Assembly (NCBI GenBank): GCA_014871385.1
Contig: CM026421.1
Span: forward strand, 26,716,752-26,780,751
Length of the DNA stretch: 64,000 bases
Direction: 5' to 3'
DNA from: Ceratodon purpureus
Taxonomy: Eukaryota > Streptophyta > Bryopsida > Pseudoditrichales > Ditrichaceae
Both the position numbers and the translations under genes were made by a program. This document shows, piece after piece, positions 15,387 through 25,539 of the stretch. The notes under the pieces were generated by a model, which worked only from the letters and a program-made list of their open reading frames with translations, did no database searches and had not been told where the DNA came from. The stretch's first letter is position 1; every line of letters starts with the position of its first letter.

Positions 15387-18326
15387 CTAGGCAAGTTCGA
15401 GTTCTAACTTCGCGAATGCTCTTTCTAAAGAATCAGCTGACTCTTCTTCCTTCTGATACTTTTCTGCCTTTGTTGAACCTTCAACTGACCGTTCAGGCTT
15501 CGATAGGCTTGTGCCAGACGCATCTAACTGAGCGGATTTCTCGTGAGCAGGCAACCTGTCTCTATGAGCAGCTTCTGGTAAATCGTTAATTTCAGTAACA
15601 GTGTCATTGTCCAGTTCCGCTTCCAATAACAAGAACTCTTCTTCGAGATCCATGTCATCTGCACCCGTGATGAGTGGCGCCTCAGCTGCAAAAAAGCATA
15701 AGATTTATGTTCAATCACAATCTGAAGCACTAAAATATAGGTTAAAAAAATGCAGAGAAAGTCTGTTTCTGGAAGAACAAGGTGATACATGTCCAGAAAG
15801 AATCATCTGCCCGTTTACCTGCCATGATCTCTTAAATCGAACACAGAAATTCTGAAACTATGATGACAAACATGGATGACATACGACTGTTCTAAAAAAA
15901 GAATGCTAAAACTAAGTTAATCTCAAAAAAGAAGCTAGGACTAAGGTATGCTCTGATGGGCATTGAAATAAATTTTAAAAAGAGGTGTGACTCCTGTGAT
16001 GTATGGATCCGTGTGCGTATTTAGTGTTTAAGCAAACAGATACATGAACATCCAATTATGAATTACTATTTTTTAAATAAACAGACAAAAGGTAGAAAAA
16101 GAAAAGTTGGTACCCAGAGTCGTCTGTGTTTCACGCTGCTCTGAGACAGCATCGTCCACCTCTTCCAGACAAGTTTGAACCTCTGCCAAGGTAACATGAT
16201 TGTCTTTCATCGCTTGCACCCCGACCTTCAAAGCATCCGCAACCTGCATTACCAGGTCCAGACTACGGAATCAACAAAAGGTAAAGAAGAATTCAGCTAT
16301 ACAGCATAAACCTATACTTTGATTGCCACTAATACTTTCATCGTACTTGAAAAATCCGTGCTGGCACACATGGTGCAGCTCCCACAAGTATACGTTACTA
16401 ACCTTTCTTGTTGATTCTGCATCAGCAACGGAGGTCAAAACTTCGTCAATCCTGTCAATAAAAGTCTCACATTTTCCCTTACTAGTCGTTAGGACCTTCA
16501 GTCGCCGCGCCTGTCGAAGAGCAACTTTCTTGTCCCCAGACTTCAGTGCCAACATTGTTGCAGCTCTTGCGCTGTGTAAAAACCACCAAGTGAACTTTTG
16601 AGACCAGATGAACAAAAGCCAGAGCGAGTTCCTCAAACCTGTTCGTAGTCAAAGCCAGATCAACTACCATGGTAAACGCAAGCAATAATCGAAGCAGTAC
16701 ATGCAAATGTCTTGAGAGGGCCTAACCTTGTCACTCGCACATCAAGGATGTTTACTTGCTGGTGCAACCTTTCCAAGGTCCAGTATAATTGCAGTACTTG
16801 ATTATCGATTTCTGTGACAGCTGGGATAGGCTCATCCTTGAGAGCAACTTTGACTCCCTGCCATGAGAGCCAAGTCCATGCGAAATCAACAATAAGCCTA
16901 CGACTTCACTACGATGATTGCATGAAAATGGCAATTAACCTCAACGGAACCAAAATTCGTTATCAATGAACAGGAAGAAAAATCTCAAGAAGTGCTGTAA
17001 ACAGCAATATACAACTTCCCGGTAAAAACCCAAACCTGAAGGTACGTTGCAATCTTGACTTGACAATAATAATGAGCATTCTCGACGCTACAATACCTCT
17101 CAACAGACGCCAAACCAAACAAATGAGATACAAGCAATACTGCTATAATACACAAGTTAAACACCAGAGAAGCACACAGTTGCCAGATGCTCACCTCAAT
17201 GTTTTCTTTCCCATCTAATTTTAAGAGACAAGCTCTGCCTTGATTAATTAGCACAGCTATCAGTACATCCGCAGTCTCTGTGGAACCACAGAGCTCCCGG
17301 AACCTCGTCATGGTGACTACACATACATGTCTCCACTCAGCTTCTGACAAAGCTTTGATAACAAGCGAGCTGCGCTCCTGGTGATAAATCAATTTGCACA
17401 CAAATTGAGATAGCCAATGGTAAGGAAAACGACAAAGATAACAAAAGACATCTCGGATGCTTGTAATTAAGATTAATGGTATAGCACTCCAAGTGTTCAT
17501 AGTTCCATCCAAGCATCAGCACGGCAAACACCTATCTTAAAAGTAACTCAAATAGTAACGCAAGTGCCCCACTAGCAACATAGATGTCAAGTTCTACAAC
17601 AATAATATCTGAAGCATAAAAGGTGCACCGGAAAAACGTACCTGCAGAAGGGGAGTGACAATCAGCATATCAGGCAGTTCAGAGCTCGGTTGTGCCCCAG
17701 CTGATGTACCACGAACTTGGCTACCCACCCACGTGAATACTTGTCTGAAAACAGAGCCAGTATACTGAGTAAGAGTTGCCTGGGGCCGCATCAATTCTTC
17801 CCTGGTTTGAAGCTCCCCTGATTTACGCATCTCACTCTAAACAAGCAGCAGAAATATCAGATTTCGGCAACCGAAACTAAAATCTCCATACTGCCTTCAA
17901 ACTAAAAATCTTCATCCACTACAATTCTTCCAATGCCAACAAGATAGCACATACCAGAACCGTAGATATCCCCAACGGCGTAATCCCTTCACGAAGAAAC
18001 CACTGATGCTGAACCTAAAATCCAAAAAAGAAAAACACCCGAATTGAGCAAACTCGCGAATCGAAATCAAAATCAAAATTCAAATCAATCCCTAAAATGA
18101 AGACAAAAACCAAGCCACGCACCTTGCTTGGCTCAATCACAACCATCCCGAGCTGCCGCGCACACTTCACCACCAACTCCTTCCAAAACTGCAACCGATT
18201 CTCCCAATCCGCTCTCTGTCCGGTAAACCCCTTATACCGCGCCCTCGACACCACCTCATCATCCCAATCCGGCACCTCCGCCCTCAGAAACGCCGCAAGC
18301 GGCGACTCACGCTCCCCTCCCGCCAT
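15387..18326 (-). CDS. CHMP7: CHMP7-like ESCRT-III protein (SNF7 family), 9 exon blocks
   Basis: ESCRT-III subunits polymerise on membranes to drive remodelling and scission. CHMP7 proteins combine an N-terminal winged-helix-like half with a C-terminal SNF7 half. Exon blocks on the minus strand are 18123-18326, 17955-18014, 17642-17836, 17195-17377, 16727-16857, 16639-16663, 16403-16571, 16114-16243 and 15387-15685. The SNF7 core is clear in blocks 5-8: LQLYWTLERLHQQ, then LALKSGDKKVALRQAR, then IDEVLTSVADAEST, ending with an acidic tail (EEEFLLLEAELDND). The start is the first ATG of a block opening MAGGERESPLAAF. The join of blocks 5 and 6 is not clean. With the only GT-AG pair I can find, the sum is 1396 nt, one base out of frame. 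Either an unusual splice site or a one-base error or mutation lies near 16660-16730. All other junctions keep frame. Expected length is about 465 aa. Confidence 0.85.
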
Positions 18327-19450
18327 GAATTCCCCCTCCACCACAACCCCCAAAACCCAAAACCCTACCACCCCTGCATCCCGCAATCACTCCATCCCGC
18401 CACCTAATTCCAAACCTCCCACACCAACAATCCGGCAACCTAATCACAAGGCCACCACCACCACCACCCCAGGATCACAATCCCAAGGCCATGCGCTCAA
18501 CCACATCTGGTGCCCTCCAAACCCTCGTGTGTCTTCAATTCTGCACCAAAATTGCCCAAACTTGGGCCAATGTGCAGGAAATCTCAAGCTCTTCTTGGCT
18601 GCGGACTCGATCGATGATGAGAAGCGCGATTGGCATCTGTGTGCATGTTTCGGTGGGAGAGATCACGGATCCATGGATTAACTACAGTGTGGCATTTGCA
18701 ATTAGGGTTTCGAAGCTTCGAAATCGAGTTGATTTGCGTCTTCGAATGAGCCTGGTTTTGCTTTTAGACACGGTCATGGGAATATGTGCCTTAAACCGTT
18801 GCAGCACCTAACACTGATGTATGTTCTCAGGGCCCTCAACTGGCTAAATTGAGAGAAATTTTCGCACAATGCTCGAATTGAGAGTCATTTTTGCTCAATG
18901 CTCGAATTATTTCAATTGAGAGATGGAGTTTCATAACAAAAAAATTTGCACAACTCAGGTTGAAACTATACTCTGCCTCGAACACTAGTGGAAATGTGAT
19001 TATCCACCCGTACTATCCACTATACTGAGTTCCAAGAGTTCCAAAATAGCCACATTGTCACTGTATATATGACTGTAGAGATTTTGTATCTTGGTAAGAG
19101 GTGATAACTCTTATTTATAATAGAGGATTTCCGTTATTTATATTAGAGGATGGTAATGGTTATGGGTTGCATGGATATAGATAAAGTTATGAAGTTGTAA
19201 CAACAGTGATACAAAAAATATTAGTGAATTTGAAAAGAGAGAGAGAGAAACTTCGGTCTCCGGAGGAGACCGACGTGAATTAAGTGTCTGTTCGACCTAC
19301 CCCCAATCCAAAGCCCACAGGACAAAGGTATGGAAGTAAAGATCTACTCCCCCCTTTCGAGAGTAGACACTTTAGTCACAAGTAACCAGTAACAAGAAAC
19401 CAGTGAAAATAGGCGTATAGAGTAGTTTGTGGTGATGTTACAAACATCAA
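18327..19450. other. Promoter side of CHMP7 and transposon-derived spacer
   Basis: The first few hundred bases are the likely CHMP7 upstream region. The open frame 18097-18681 on + is antisense to CHMP7 exon 1 and shows no domains. At 19246-19290 there is a short GA run, then a hairpin (GGTCTCC GGA GGAGACC) followed by ACGTGAATTAAGTGT. A variant of this block recurs near 53430-53500, suggesting a dispersed element end. Confidence 0.5.
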
Positions 19451-19640
19451 GCCACGAGCTCATTGTTGGTTGGATGTGAGCGTTTGTCTCATTAATCTGG
19501 TCCGGGTTCGAACCCTGATGGACTCGTTTGAGTGGATGTGGGGGATGGAGTGGGTTGATACTGCTGGGTGAGCGATCACGAGCAGGAAATAAGTTTGTGC
19601 CAACCAACAGCCCCCTTTGCGAGAAGTGACAAAAAAAGAG
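19451..19640 (+). mobile_element. tRNA-derived SINE-like head
   Basis: An A-box-like motif (GAGCTCATTGTTGGTTGG, 19456-19473) and a perfect B-box core (GGGTTCGAACCC, 19504-19515) sit at the spacing found in tRNA genes, with a CGTTTGTCTCATTAATC anticodon-arm-like stretch between them. The flanks do not pair into an acceptor stem, so this is not a functional tRNA gene. The layout matches the 5' part of plant SINEs of the Au type. The 3' limit is uncertain and no terminal tail is clear. Confidence 0.6.
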
Positions 19641-19686
19641 ACTTGACACGTGTATGCTAACAATTTAAAGTAGCTCTAGCTACTAC

Positions 19687-19715
19687 TAAAATTTTTATTT
19701 TATTTTATTTTGAAG
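19687..19715 (-). repeat. LINE 3' tail of AAAAT units
   Basis: On the minus strand the LINE ends with several AAAAT units directly after the coding end. Short-unit A-rich tails are characteristic of target-primed reverse transcription and mark the 3' terminus. Confidence 0.75.
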
Positions 19716-19721
19716 TTTTTA

Positions 19722-21314
19722 CTAAGGAGGATCTAATGTTTGAGGGATTGGTTGATGGTTTTCTATTCTTCTTTTGTGGAGTAGAATGGACATGGCGTAT
19801 TGTATGGCGATAGTATTTATGTTTTTGAAGGTGTTTTTGATGGTGGGCATCGGTATTTGGAATTTTCCTTCAAGTGATTTCATTGATGGAATGTGTGTAG
19901 TTGCTCTAGCGCCGGCTGTAATGACGATAAGAGGGTCAACTTTCCATCCAAGAGTAGTGATATTAGCGATTAGTGGATTGTATTTGTTGGTTTTGGCTTG
20001 GAGTGTTTCTGGGGCGAATCTGTCATTGCAATATGTAAATTCAATAAATTGTATTGTAAGGTTGGGGTTATTTTCAGAAGGGGGTTCACTTTGGTAAGAT
20101 AGGCCTTTCACACATAAGATGTCTGGTCTAAATCTCGAGTTACAATGGCATCTTTGTGTGCCACATGTGCAAGGGAGTAACCAATTTGGTACAGTATTTT
20201 CTGGAGGCTTATCATTGAAGGTTCCAGCATTCATGAGAATAAAGCATCCGGATTTTTCTGATGAGATTAGTAGTTTACGGATTTCCCAAACTGCTTTGTT
20301 GTGTCTTTTGACGCGGAGTGAATGTATGTGTTGTTGTTGGCATGTGAGTAACACATGTAACCATGTGTCTGGTTCATGTGATCTACAAATGGGACATATG
20401 ATGGATGGAAATCTTTCTCTTCCAAAGAACATTTGTTTTCTAGCATGGCCCATGTATGTTCCAGTACGGAATTTAATAAGGCATGTTTTTTGTTTGTCTG
20501 TAATGATTGGATTTTTCCAGAATTCATTAGAGAGTTCATTGTCTATATCTTCATTTGCTGTCCATTTGTAAATGTTGGGAGTTTGTACGGCCATAATTTC
20601 TAAGTTTTTTTCTTTGTCGTATTTCTTGATTTGTTTTTCTAGGTCTCTAACTGGTCCTTTGTCTGGCATATCTATCATGGATGGCCATACATCTTTCTGG
20701 TAGTAGTATGGGGTAGCATGCGCGTGTTCGTATGGGTGTTCGGCAGTTATATATTCTAGATCGACTCCGATTTTTGCTAGTTTATCTGCTTTCTCGTTAT
20801 CATCAATGTTGATGTGTGCTTTGACTTTGTGTAGAGAAATGGGTTGTATTCTTTGTTGGAGTAGTTCAACCATGGAGGCAAGTGTGGTTTGGTCGGGGTG
20901 ACTGTTGTGTAGTGTGGGGTGTTTAATTTGCGTGTTTAGTAAATATAGTACGTTTAGGCAGTCGGTAAATATATATGCGGGTTCATTAGGGAATTGTGTG
21001 TTGATGATTTTTAGTGTTTCGTGTATAGCCATCATTTCAGCTCGTAGAATGTTTTGGTGTCCATGGAGTCTTTTGGGGATGTTAATACCTTTAGGGTTGT
21101 AGATGCCATATCCAGCTTTTTCCCTCATCCATTCATTATTGGGGCCAATTTCCTTTGGAGGTATGAAGGAGCCATCGGTGTAATAACTGAGTTGGGCTTC
21201 GAATTTTAGTGGCAAGTTTGTATGGTAGTTTGGGATTGGGGGGATATGTGTAGGTTTATTGTTTAGTGTATTAGGGTGGTCTAATTTGGACCATTTCTTA
21301 CTAGGTTTGACCAA
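19722..21314 (-). CDS. LINE segment: RNase H, CCHC finger and restriction-like endonuclease (RLE-like) domain
   Basis: 530 codons from a TTG at 21314, in a frame shifted relative to the upstream segment, which it overlaps by 14 nt. It is the 3' part of the element polyprotein, not a separate gene. RNase H is complete: Asp47 (YYTDGSF), Glu93 (RAEMMAIHE), Asp118 (FTDCL), His162, then DDNEKAD with Asp177. A zinc finger C-x2-C-x9-H-x4-C follows (residues 307-325, CPICRS...HVLLTC). The C-terminus has RPD at 396-398, IEFTY with Glu425, K-x2-KY at 441-445 and VITAGAR at 464-470. This order and spacing resemble the R2-type restriction-like endonuclease (CCHC, R/KPD, D/E, K, then PIVxGARG). The loop between RPD and Glu is longer than in R2. 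The RLE call is an inference from motifs. Confidence 0.85.
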   Translation of the reverse strand: MVKPSKKWSKLDHPNTLNNKPTHIPPIPNYHTNLPLKFEAQLSYYTDGSFIPPKEIGPNNEWMREKAGYGIYNPKGINIPKRLHGHQNILRAEMMAIHETLKIINTQFPNEPAYIFTDCLNVLYLLNTQIKHPTLHNSHPDQTTLASMVELLQQRIQPISLHKVKAHINIDDNEKADKLAKIGVDLEYITAEHPYEHAHATPYYYQKDVWPSMIDMPDKGPVRDLEKQIKKYDKEKNLEIMAVQTPNIYKWTANEDIDNELSNEFWKNPIITDKQKTCLIKFRTGTYMGHARKQMFFGRERFPSIICPICRSHEPDTWLHVLLTCQQQHIHSLRVKRHNKAVWEIRKLLISSEKSGCFILMNAGTFNDKPPENTVPNWLLPCTCGTQRCHCNSRFRPDILCVKGLSYQSEPPSENNPNLTIQFIEFTYCNDRFAPETLQAKTNKYNPLIANITTLGWKVDPLIVITAGARATTHIPSMKSLEGKFQIPMPTIKNTFKNINTIAIQYAMSILLHKRRIENHQPIPQTLDPP

Positions 21315-23613
21315 GGTGTTTAAAGGGGTAGGAGGAGCAATTCAGTGTGTAAATCTGTGGGATTTTTAGGTTATTTATGATGGGATTGAGTTGATTCATT
21401 TGTTCTTGGTTACCAATATTGTTGTTTTGGTGATGAATGCAAAGTATTTGTAGAGTGGACACTTCTTTTCTTTCAGTGTTGACGTCGGGAGGTATTGTGG
21501 GTTCTATATATGTGATGGTATCTGCAGCGAAGTGAGCAATGATGTGTGTGTCTGGAAAGGGGCCAATGTATGGATTGAAATTTTGGTACCAGTTAGTGTC
21601 TGGGGAAATGATTATAGTCATTGTGTTTGGATCGTTTTTTGCTGCAAGACGGGCCCAATGGATGGCTTGTTGTAGGTCTGTTTCATTATAAGGATGGGCA
21701 TAGCCAATACCTTTCCATTTGTGATCAAATGCTTTCCCTAGGGAACCAAAAATAATATCTCGGGAAAATAGTGAGTGGAATTGGCTAAATTGTGTGGGGC
21801 ATGTAACTGGGGATGAGAAGTATGATGTTTGAATTTTAAATGTATCAATGGGAAAGTCTAGTATTTGAGTTGGTATGGTGTATTGGGCACATTTAAGTGG
21901 GTCATTTTTTGGGATGCGGTATTTATATCTTTGGTATAGCCATGCAATTTCAGTTTCAAAAGATTGGGTTGGAGGTTCTAGGCTATGTGGGGTATTTATC
22001 GCATTCTGATATTGTTTCCATAACCATATTAATCGTGTTTTTGGGATGGTGATGAGGTGTCGGCCATTTTCTTCGTATATATGTGCTATATTTAAGTTTG
22101 TTTGTATTGTGTTTGCATTTGTTTGAATGTCGCTTTCTGGATAACATTCATTAATAGAGATGTGAGCTAATGGGATAGTTGTGGCTGGAATATCATACCT
22201 TGTATCTTTTGCTTGTGTGATAGAGAAGTATTTTTTGATGGCGTCTGTACAATGTTTATGTTGTTGTTTTGTATAGTATTGGGTAAGTATTTCAGTGTTG
22301 TGATGACATGTGTGGGGGTCGTTCCAGGGAAATAATTCTCTTTGAGTTCGCCATTTGTGGTATGAGTTGTTGTTTGGCGTGTTCCATTGGCATAAGTATA
22401 TGGTGTCTTTTTTGATGATCAAGTATTTATCCTTGATTTTACGGTGTTCGTGATCTAATATTTCGTGAATGGGGAATTGTCGGGGATTTTTAAGTATGTT
22501 TTTGGGAGGGAGGGGCAGTTCGGGGATAGGGGGGTTAGGTGGATTTATAGAGGGGGTGAGTTGTAGAGGGAGGATATTGTGGTTTAATATAATGTAGTCA
22601 TTTTTTAGAGTTCTTGGGGGGTGATGAAACCGACATGGGGGGTGGCATCTGTGTTGGCAAGAGGGGTAGCAAAATAGTTGGTTGGCAAGGTTTAGAGCAC
22701 TTTTGATGAGTTTTGTGGGGTTGCAGTAGTACATTTTAAAGTCATCTGGGTTCATTAGGGTGGTGCCATTAGGCATGGTTATTTGTTCTAGTTTTATTAT
22801 ATTATGTGATAGTAGTTTTTGTAGTAATTTGAAAGATGTGTTGGGATTAAGGCCATGTAGGTTTTGTGCTTCTCTTATCCATGCTGCTTCTAGTTGGGAT
22901 GGATTTAATAAGAAGCAATCTATTGTACTTTTAAGGTGGACACCGGCTTCATGTTTGAGTAGAAATAGTGTCCTAGTGATGGGTGATCTTACGCAGTGTT
23001 GGTATTTAATGCGGTCTATTTCTTCGGAGCCTCCAAATCTTGCAAGTATAAATTGTATCAATCCATAATAAATTTTTCCAAATCTACCTTTATCATTAAG
23101 GGCATTTTGTAGTTGTTCTCCAATGCATCTTAAGTATGCATTTTTTAGTGAGAATGCTTCTATACCAAATAGGTTGTGTGGGAGTTGTGTGGCGACATTA
23201 GAGGTGCATTTTGGTAATCCACATATTGTTTTGTGGAGTGCTATGATCTTTTTGTCTAGTTTTTTAATGGCTGGTATGGAATATGGTACTGCGTAAAAGC
23301 TGTATGCTATTCCGGCGCGTATAACTGTATCTGCCATACTGATTTTTTGTTTCATAGTGGCTGGGCAAGATACAAGGGCTTGACATTGTTTGACGACTTT
23401 AGCGATGGTGGTGTTTATTTGTGTTCCCCATTTTAGTGATGGGGCCAAGTTTATGCCAAGATATGTGTATGGTTCGTGTTGGTCTAGAACTGGTAGTGGT
23501 TGGTTTCTAAAGTTTATGTTGGTGGCTTGTATTTGGGCTTTGAATGTAATTGGGTTCATTTTGGATTTGTTGGGGCATCCTGTCACTGCACACTTAGAGA
23601 TTCCGAGGTCCAT
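21301..23613 (-). CDS. LINE segment: RT thumb and linker region with Cys/His cluster
   Basis: 770 codons in the same frame as the RT segment, from which a single TAA (23656-23658) separates it. It begins with the end of the RT palm/thumb (GMDLGISKCAVT and TYLGINLAPSLKW, typical of LINE RT after the YADD motif). Further on is a Cys/His cluster (CYPSCQHRCHPPCRFHH) that could bind zinc. The rest is a long, low-complexity linker. It ends in TAG TAA at about 21298-21303, where the RNase H frame takes over. I treat it as part of the element. Confidence 0.85.
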   Translation of the reverse strand: MDLGISKCAVTGCPNKSKMNPITFKAQIQATNINFRNQPLPVLDQHEPYTYLGINLAPSLKWGTQINTTIAKVVKQCQALVSCPATMKQKISMADTVIRAGIAYSFYAVPYSIPAIKKLDKKIIALHKTICGLPKCTSNVATQLPHNLFGIEAFSLKNAYLRCIGEQLQNALNDKGRFGKIYYGLIQFILARFGGSEEIDRIKYQHCVRSPITRTLFLLKHEAGVHLKSTIDCFLLNPSQLEAAWIREAQNLHGLNPNTSFKLLQKLLSHNIIKLEQITMPNGTTLMNPDDFKMYYCNPTKLIKSALNLANQLFCYPSCQHRCHPPCRFHHPPRTLKNDYIILNHNILPLQLTPSINPPNPPIPELPLPPKNILKNPRQFPIHEILDHEHRKIKDKYLIIKKDTIYLCQWNTPNNNSYHKWRTQRELFPWNDPHTCHHNTEILTQYYTKQQHKHCTDAIKKYFSITQAKDTRYDIPATTIPLAHISINECYPESDIQTNANTIQTNLNIAHIYEENGRHLITIPKTRLIWLWKQYQNAINTPHSLEPPTQSFETEIAWLYQRYKYRIPKNDPLKCAQYTIPTQILDFPIDTFKIQTSYFSSPVTCPTQFSQFHSLFSRDIIFGSLGKAFDHKWKGIGYAHPYNETDLQQAIHWARLAAKNDPNTMTIIISPDTNWYQNFNPYIGPFPDTHIIAHFAADTITYIEPTIPPDVNTERKEVSTLQILCIHHQNNNIGNQEQMNQLNPIINNLKIPQIYTLNCSSYPFKHLGQT

Positions 23614-23655
23614 TCCTACCCATTCACAGAATTTATTTAATTTATTTAGTTGAGT

Positions 23656-25383
23656 TTATAGAGATTTTAGTTTGTTGGCAATTGCTGCAAGATCATCAGC
23701 GTATGCAGCGGAGGAGATTGTAACTTTGAAGGTGCCAAAGGTGTAACCATTGTCTCCTTGTTGTAGCCATCTCAGAAGAGGTTCTAAAAATATTATAAAT
23801 AAATAGGGGCTGAGTGTATCTCCTTGTATTGTTCCTCTTTGAATGGGAATCGGTAGAGTTTTGCCAAAGTGTTCTCCAGAATATATGGTGGAGGATTGTG
23901 AGTATATGTTACCGACTAGATTTATAGCATTAGAAGGGTATCCAAGGTCTTTCATAATGGCTAGGAGTCTTGCATGATCGATAGAGCCGAAGGCATTTTT
24001 GAAGTCTATATATAGGATGTATATGTCTTGGTTTGTGAATCTCGCATCTTCTAGTGCTGCAATGAGGATTTGAAGTTGTCTAGAAGTTCCTCGTTCTGCT
24101 ATGAATCCTTCTTGGCTGTCGTGTAAGATTTGGTGTTTTTCACCATAAGCGGAGAGGATAGAAGTTAATGTACTTGTAAAAAGTTTGTAGATTGTGTTTG
24201 CTAGTGCAATAGGTCTATGGTTGGTTAATTGGAATGGATCACCCTTTTTATATAATAAAACTGTTAGACTAGTTTTCCATGATGCTGGGATTTGTTTTTG
24301 TTTGTAACAATGTTTGAAAAATAGGAGGAGTAGTTTGTGGAATCGTGGAGGCATGTTTTTCAAGATTGAGTTAGGGATTTTGTCAGGGCCTGGGGCTTTG
24401 TTATTTCCTAGGTTTTTAAGGCAAAAGTCGTAGGTTTCTTGATCGAAGTATGTGTGTAGAGGGATTTCCGGTTCACCGCGTTGGTCAATTGTGAATCCTT
24501 CTAGGTCGTGCCATGGGTATTGTCTAACACTGCATGTGCAGTGTGGTTGATGAATATTTTGATAATGGCATGTGGGAACTGTTGGGCGGTTACTGATAGA
24601 TTGTTGGATATGTATTTCTTGTGCAATATCTTCAGGGCTGGTTAGAATATTATTTTGTCTATCAATGATGGAGTCTAGAGGTGAAGTTTCAGAATTTTTG
24701 AAGACTTTTCTATTTATTTTCTTGGGGCTTTTTTCATACATTTGGCGGTATTTTGATACTGCTTTGTGAATACAGTCTTTAGTGTATTTTGTTGTAATTT
24801 TTCTAGCTTCTTTGTTGGCAGTTTTTGCTATAGCGGCTATGACGTCTATCCATTCGTTTGGTATAGTATCTATTATTGGAGGATGAGGAATTTGTACATT
24901 TTGGTGATTGCGTATTTCATTCATGATAGGGTGTGTTTGCCAGTGTGGGTTGTGTTTTGCGATGTATATAGTTTTTCTGATGAGATGGTATGTAGCAAGG
25001 TGTTTTTTCCATTCTTTGGCAAGTTTTCGGGGTAAAAAACCACCTTGTTGTGCGGTTCTATTGGTTAGATTTGGTAGTGGAGGTGCTTTACAGGTGTTTT
25101 CAATAGTTTTTGAGATTTTGTTTATAATTTCATCTAGGGATGTACAGGCTGTTTCCCATTGATCTTGTGTGAGGTGGTCGTGGTTTTCTAATAATAGAGT
25201 TAATTCATTTATTTTTATAGAGTTTTTTTCAAAGAATTCTATGTTAAATTTTTCTAAATTTTCTTCTGGAATCGGATTAAGTATTCTGATTTCAGTGGTA
25301 GTTACTGGCGGTGAGGGCCTAGCTAGTAATGTGTTTTGTGGGATATGTAAGGTAACTGGGTAGTGGTCTGAGTTTAGATTCAT
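23656..25383 (-). CDS. LINE segment: end of APE domain and reverse transcriptase
   Basis: 575 codons. The first residues (NSDHYPV) are the last APE motif, with catalytic His. The reverse transcriptase follows: PGPDKIPN, then TVLLYKKGD and NHRPIALANTIYKL, then motif A YIDFKNAFGSIDH (about residue 460), RGTIQGDTLSPYLF, and the catalytic YADD at residues 561-564, encoded near 23691-23705. These are all the RT motifs expected of a LINE. It ends at a TAA inside the RT region, after which the same frame continues at 23655, so this is a single-stop disablement. Confidence 0.93.
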   Translation of the reverse strand: MNLNSDHYPVTLHIPQNTLLARPSPPVTTTEIRILNPIPEENLEKFNIEFFEKNSIKINELTLLLENHDHLTQDQWETACTSLDEIINKISKTIENTCKAPPLPNLTNRTAQQGGFLPRKLAKEWKKHLATYHLIRKTIYIAKHNPHWQTHPIMNEIRNHQNVQIPHPPIIDTIPNEWIDVIAAIAKTANKEARKITTKYTKDCIHKAVSKYRQMYEKSPKKINRKVFKNSETSPLDSIIDRQNNILTSPEDIAQEIHIQQSISNRPTVPTCHYQNIHQPHCTCSVRQYPWHDLEGFTIDQRGEPEIPLHTYFDQETYDFCLKNLGNNKAPGPDKIPNSILKNMPPRFHKLLLLFFKHCYKQKQIPASWKTSLTVLLYKKGDPFQLTNHRPIALANTIYKLFTSTLTSILSAYGEKHQILHDSQEGFIAERGTSRQLQILIAALEDARFTNQDIYILYIDFKNAFGSIDHARLLAIMKDLGYPSNAINLVGNIYSQSSTIYSGEHFGKTLPIPIQRGTIQGDTLSPYLFIIFLEPLLRWLQQGDNGYTFGTFKVTISSAAYADDLAAIANKLKSL

Positions 25384-25539
25384 ATTTATATTTGTGGTGG
25401 AAGTAAATCTGTTGTTATCTGCTGAATTTATGTAGAAGCCGTCAATAAGGCTGGTTGATGTACAGTTATAACCGCCTTGTCTGGAGAAGTGAATGTTTGT
25501 TGGGATATATTCGAAGTTAAGTGATGTGGTGAAGTTTTT

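Noticed and set aside
18097-18681. 194-codon open frame on + overlapping the start of CHMP7
   Set aside because: It is antisense to the well-supported CHMP7 first exon and its Thr/Pro/Ser-rich product has no domain.
19504-19515. Possible functional tRNA gene from the perfect B-box
   Set aside because: No acceptor stem can be formed by the flanks, so only a SINE-like relic is supported.
24572-25363. Plus-strand frames of 60-90 codons within the LINE
   Set aside because: They are antisense to the complete reverse transcriptase and APE motifs on the minus strand.
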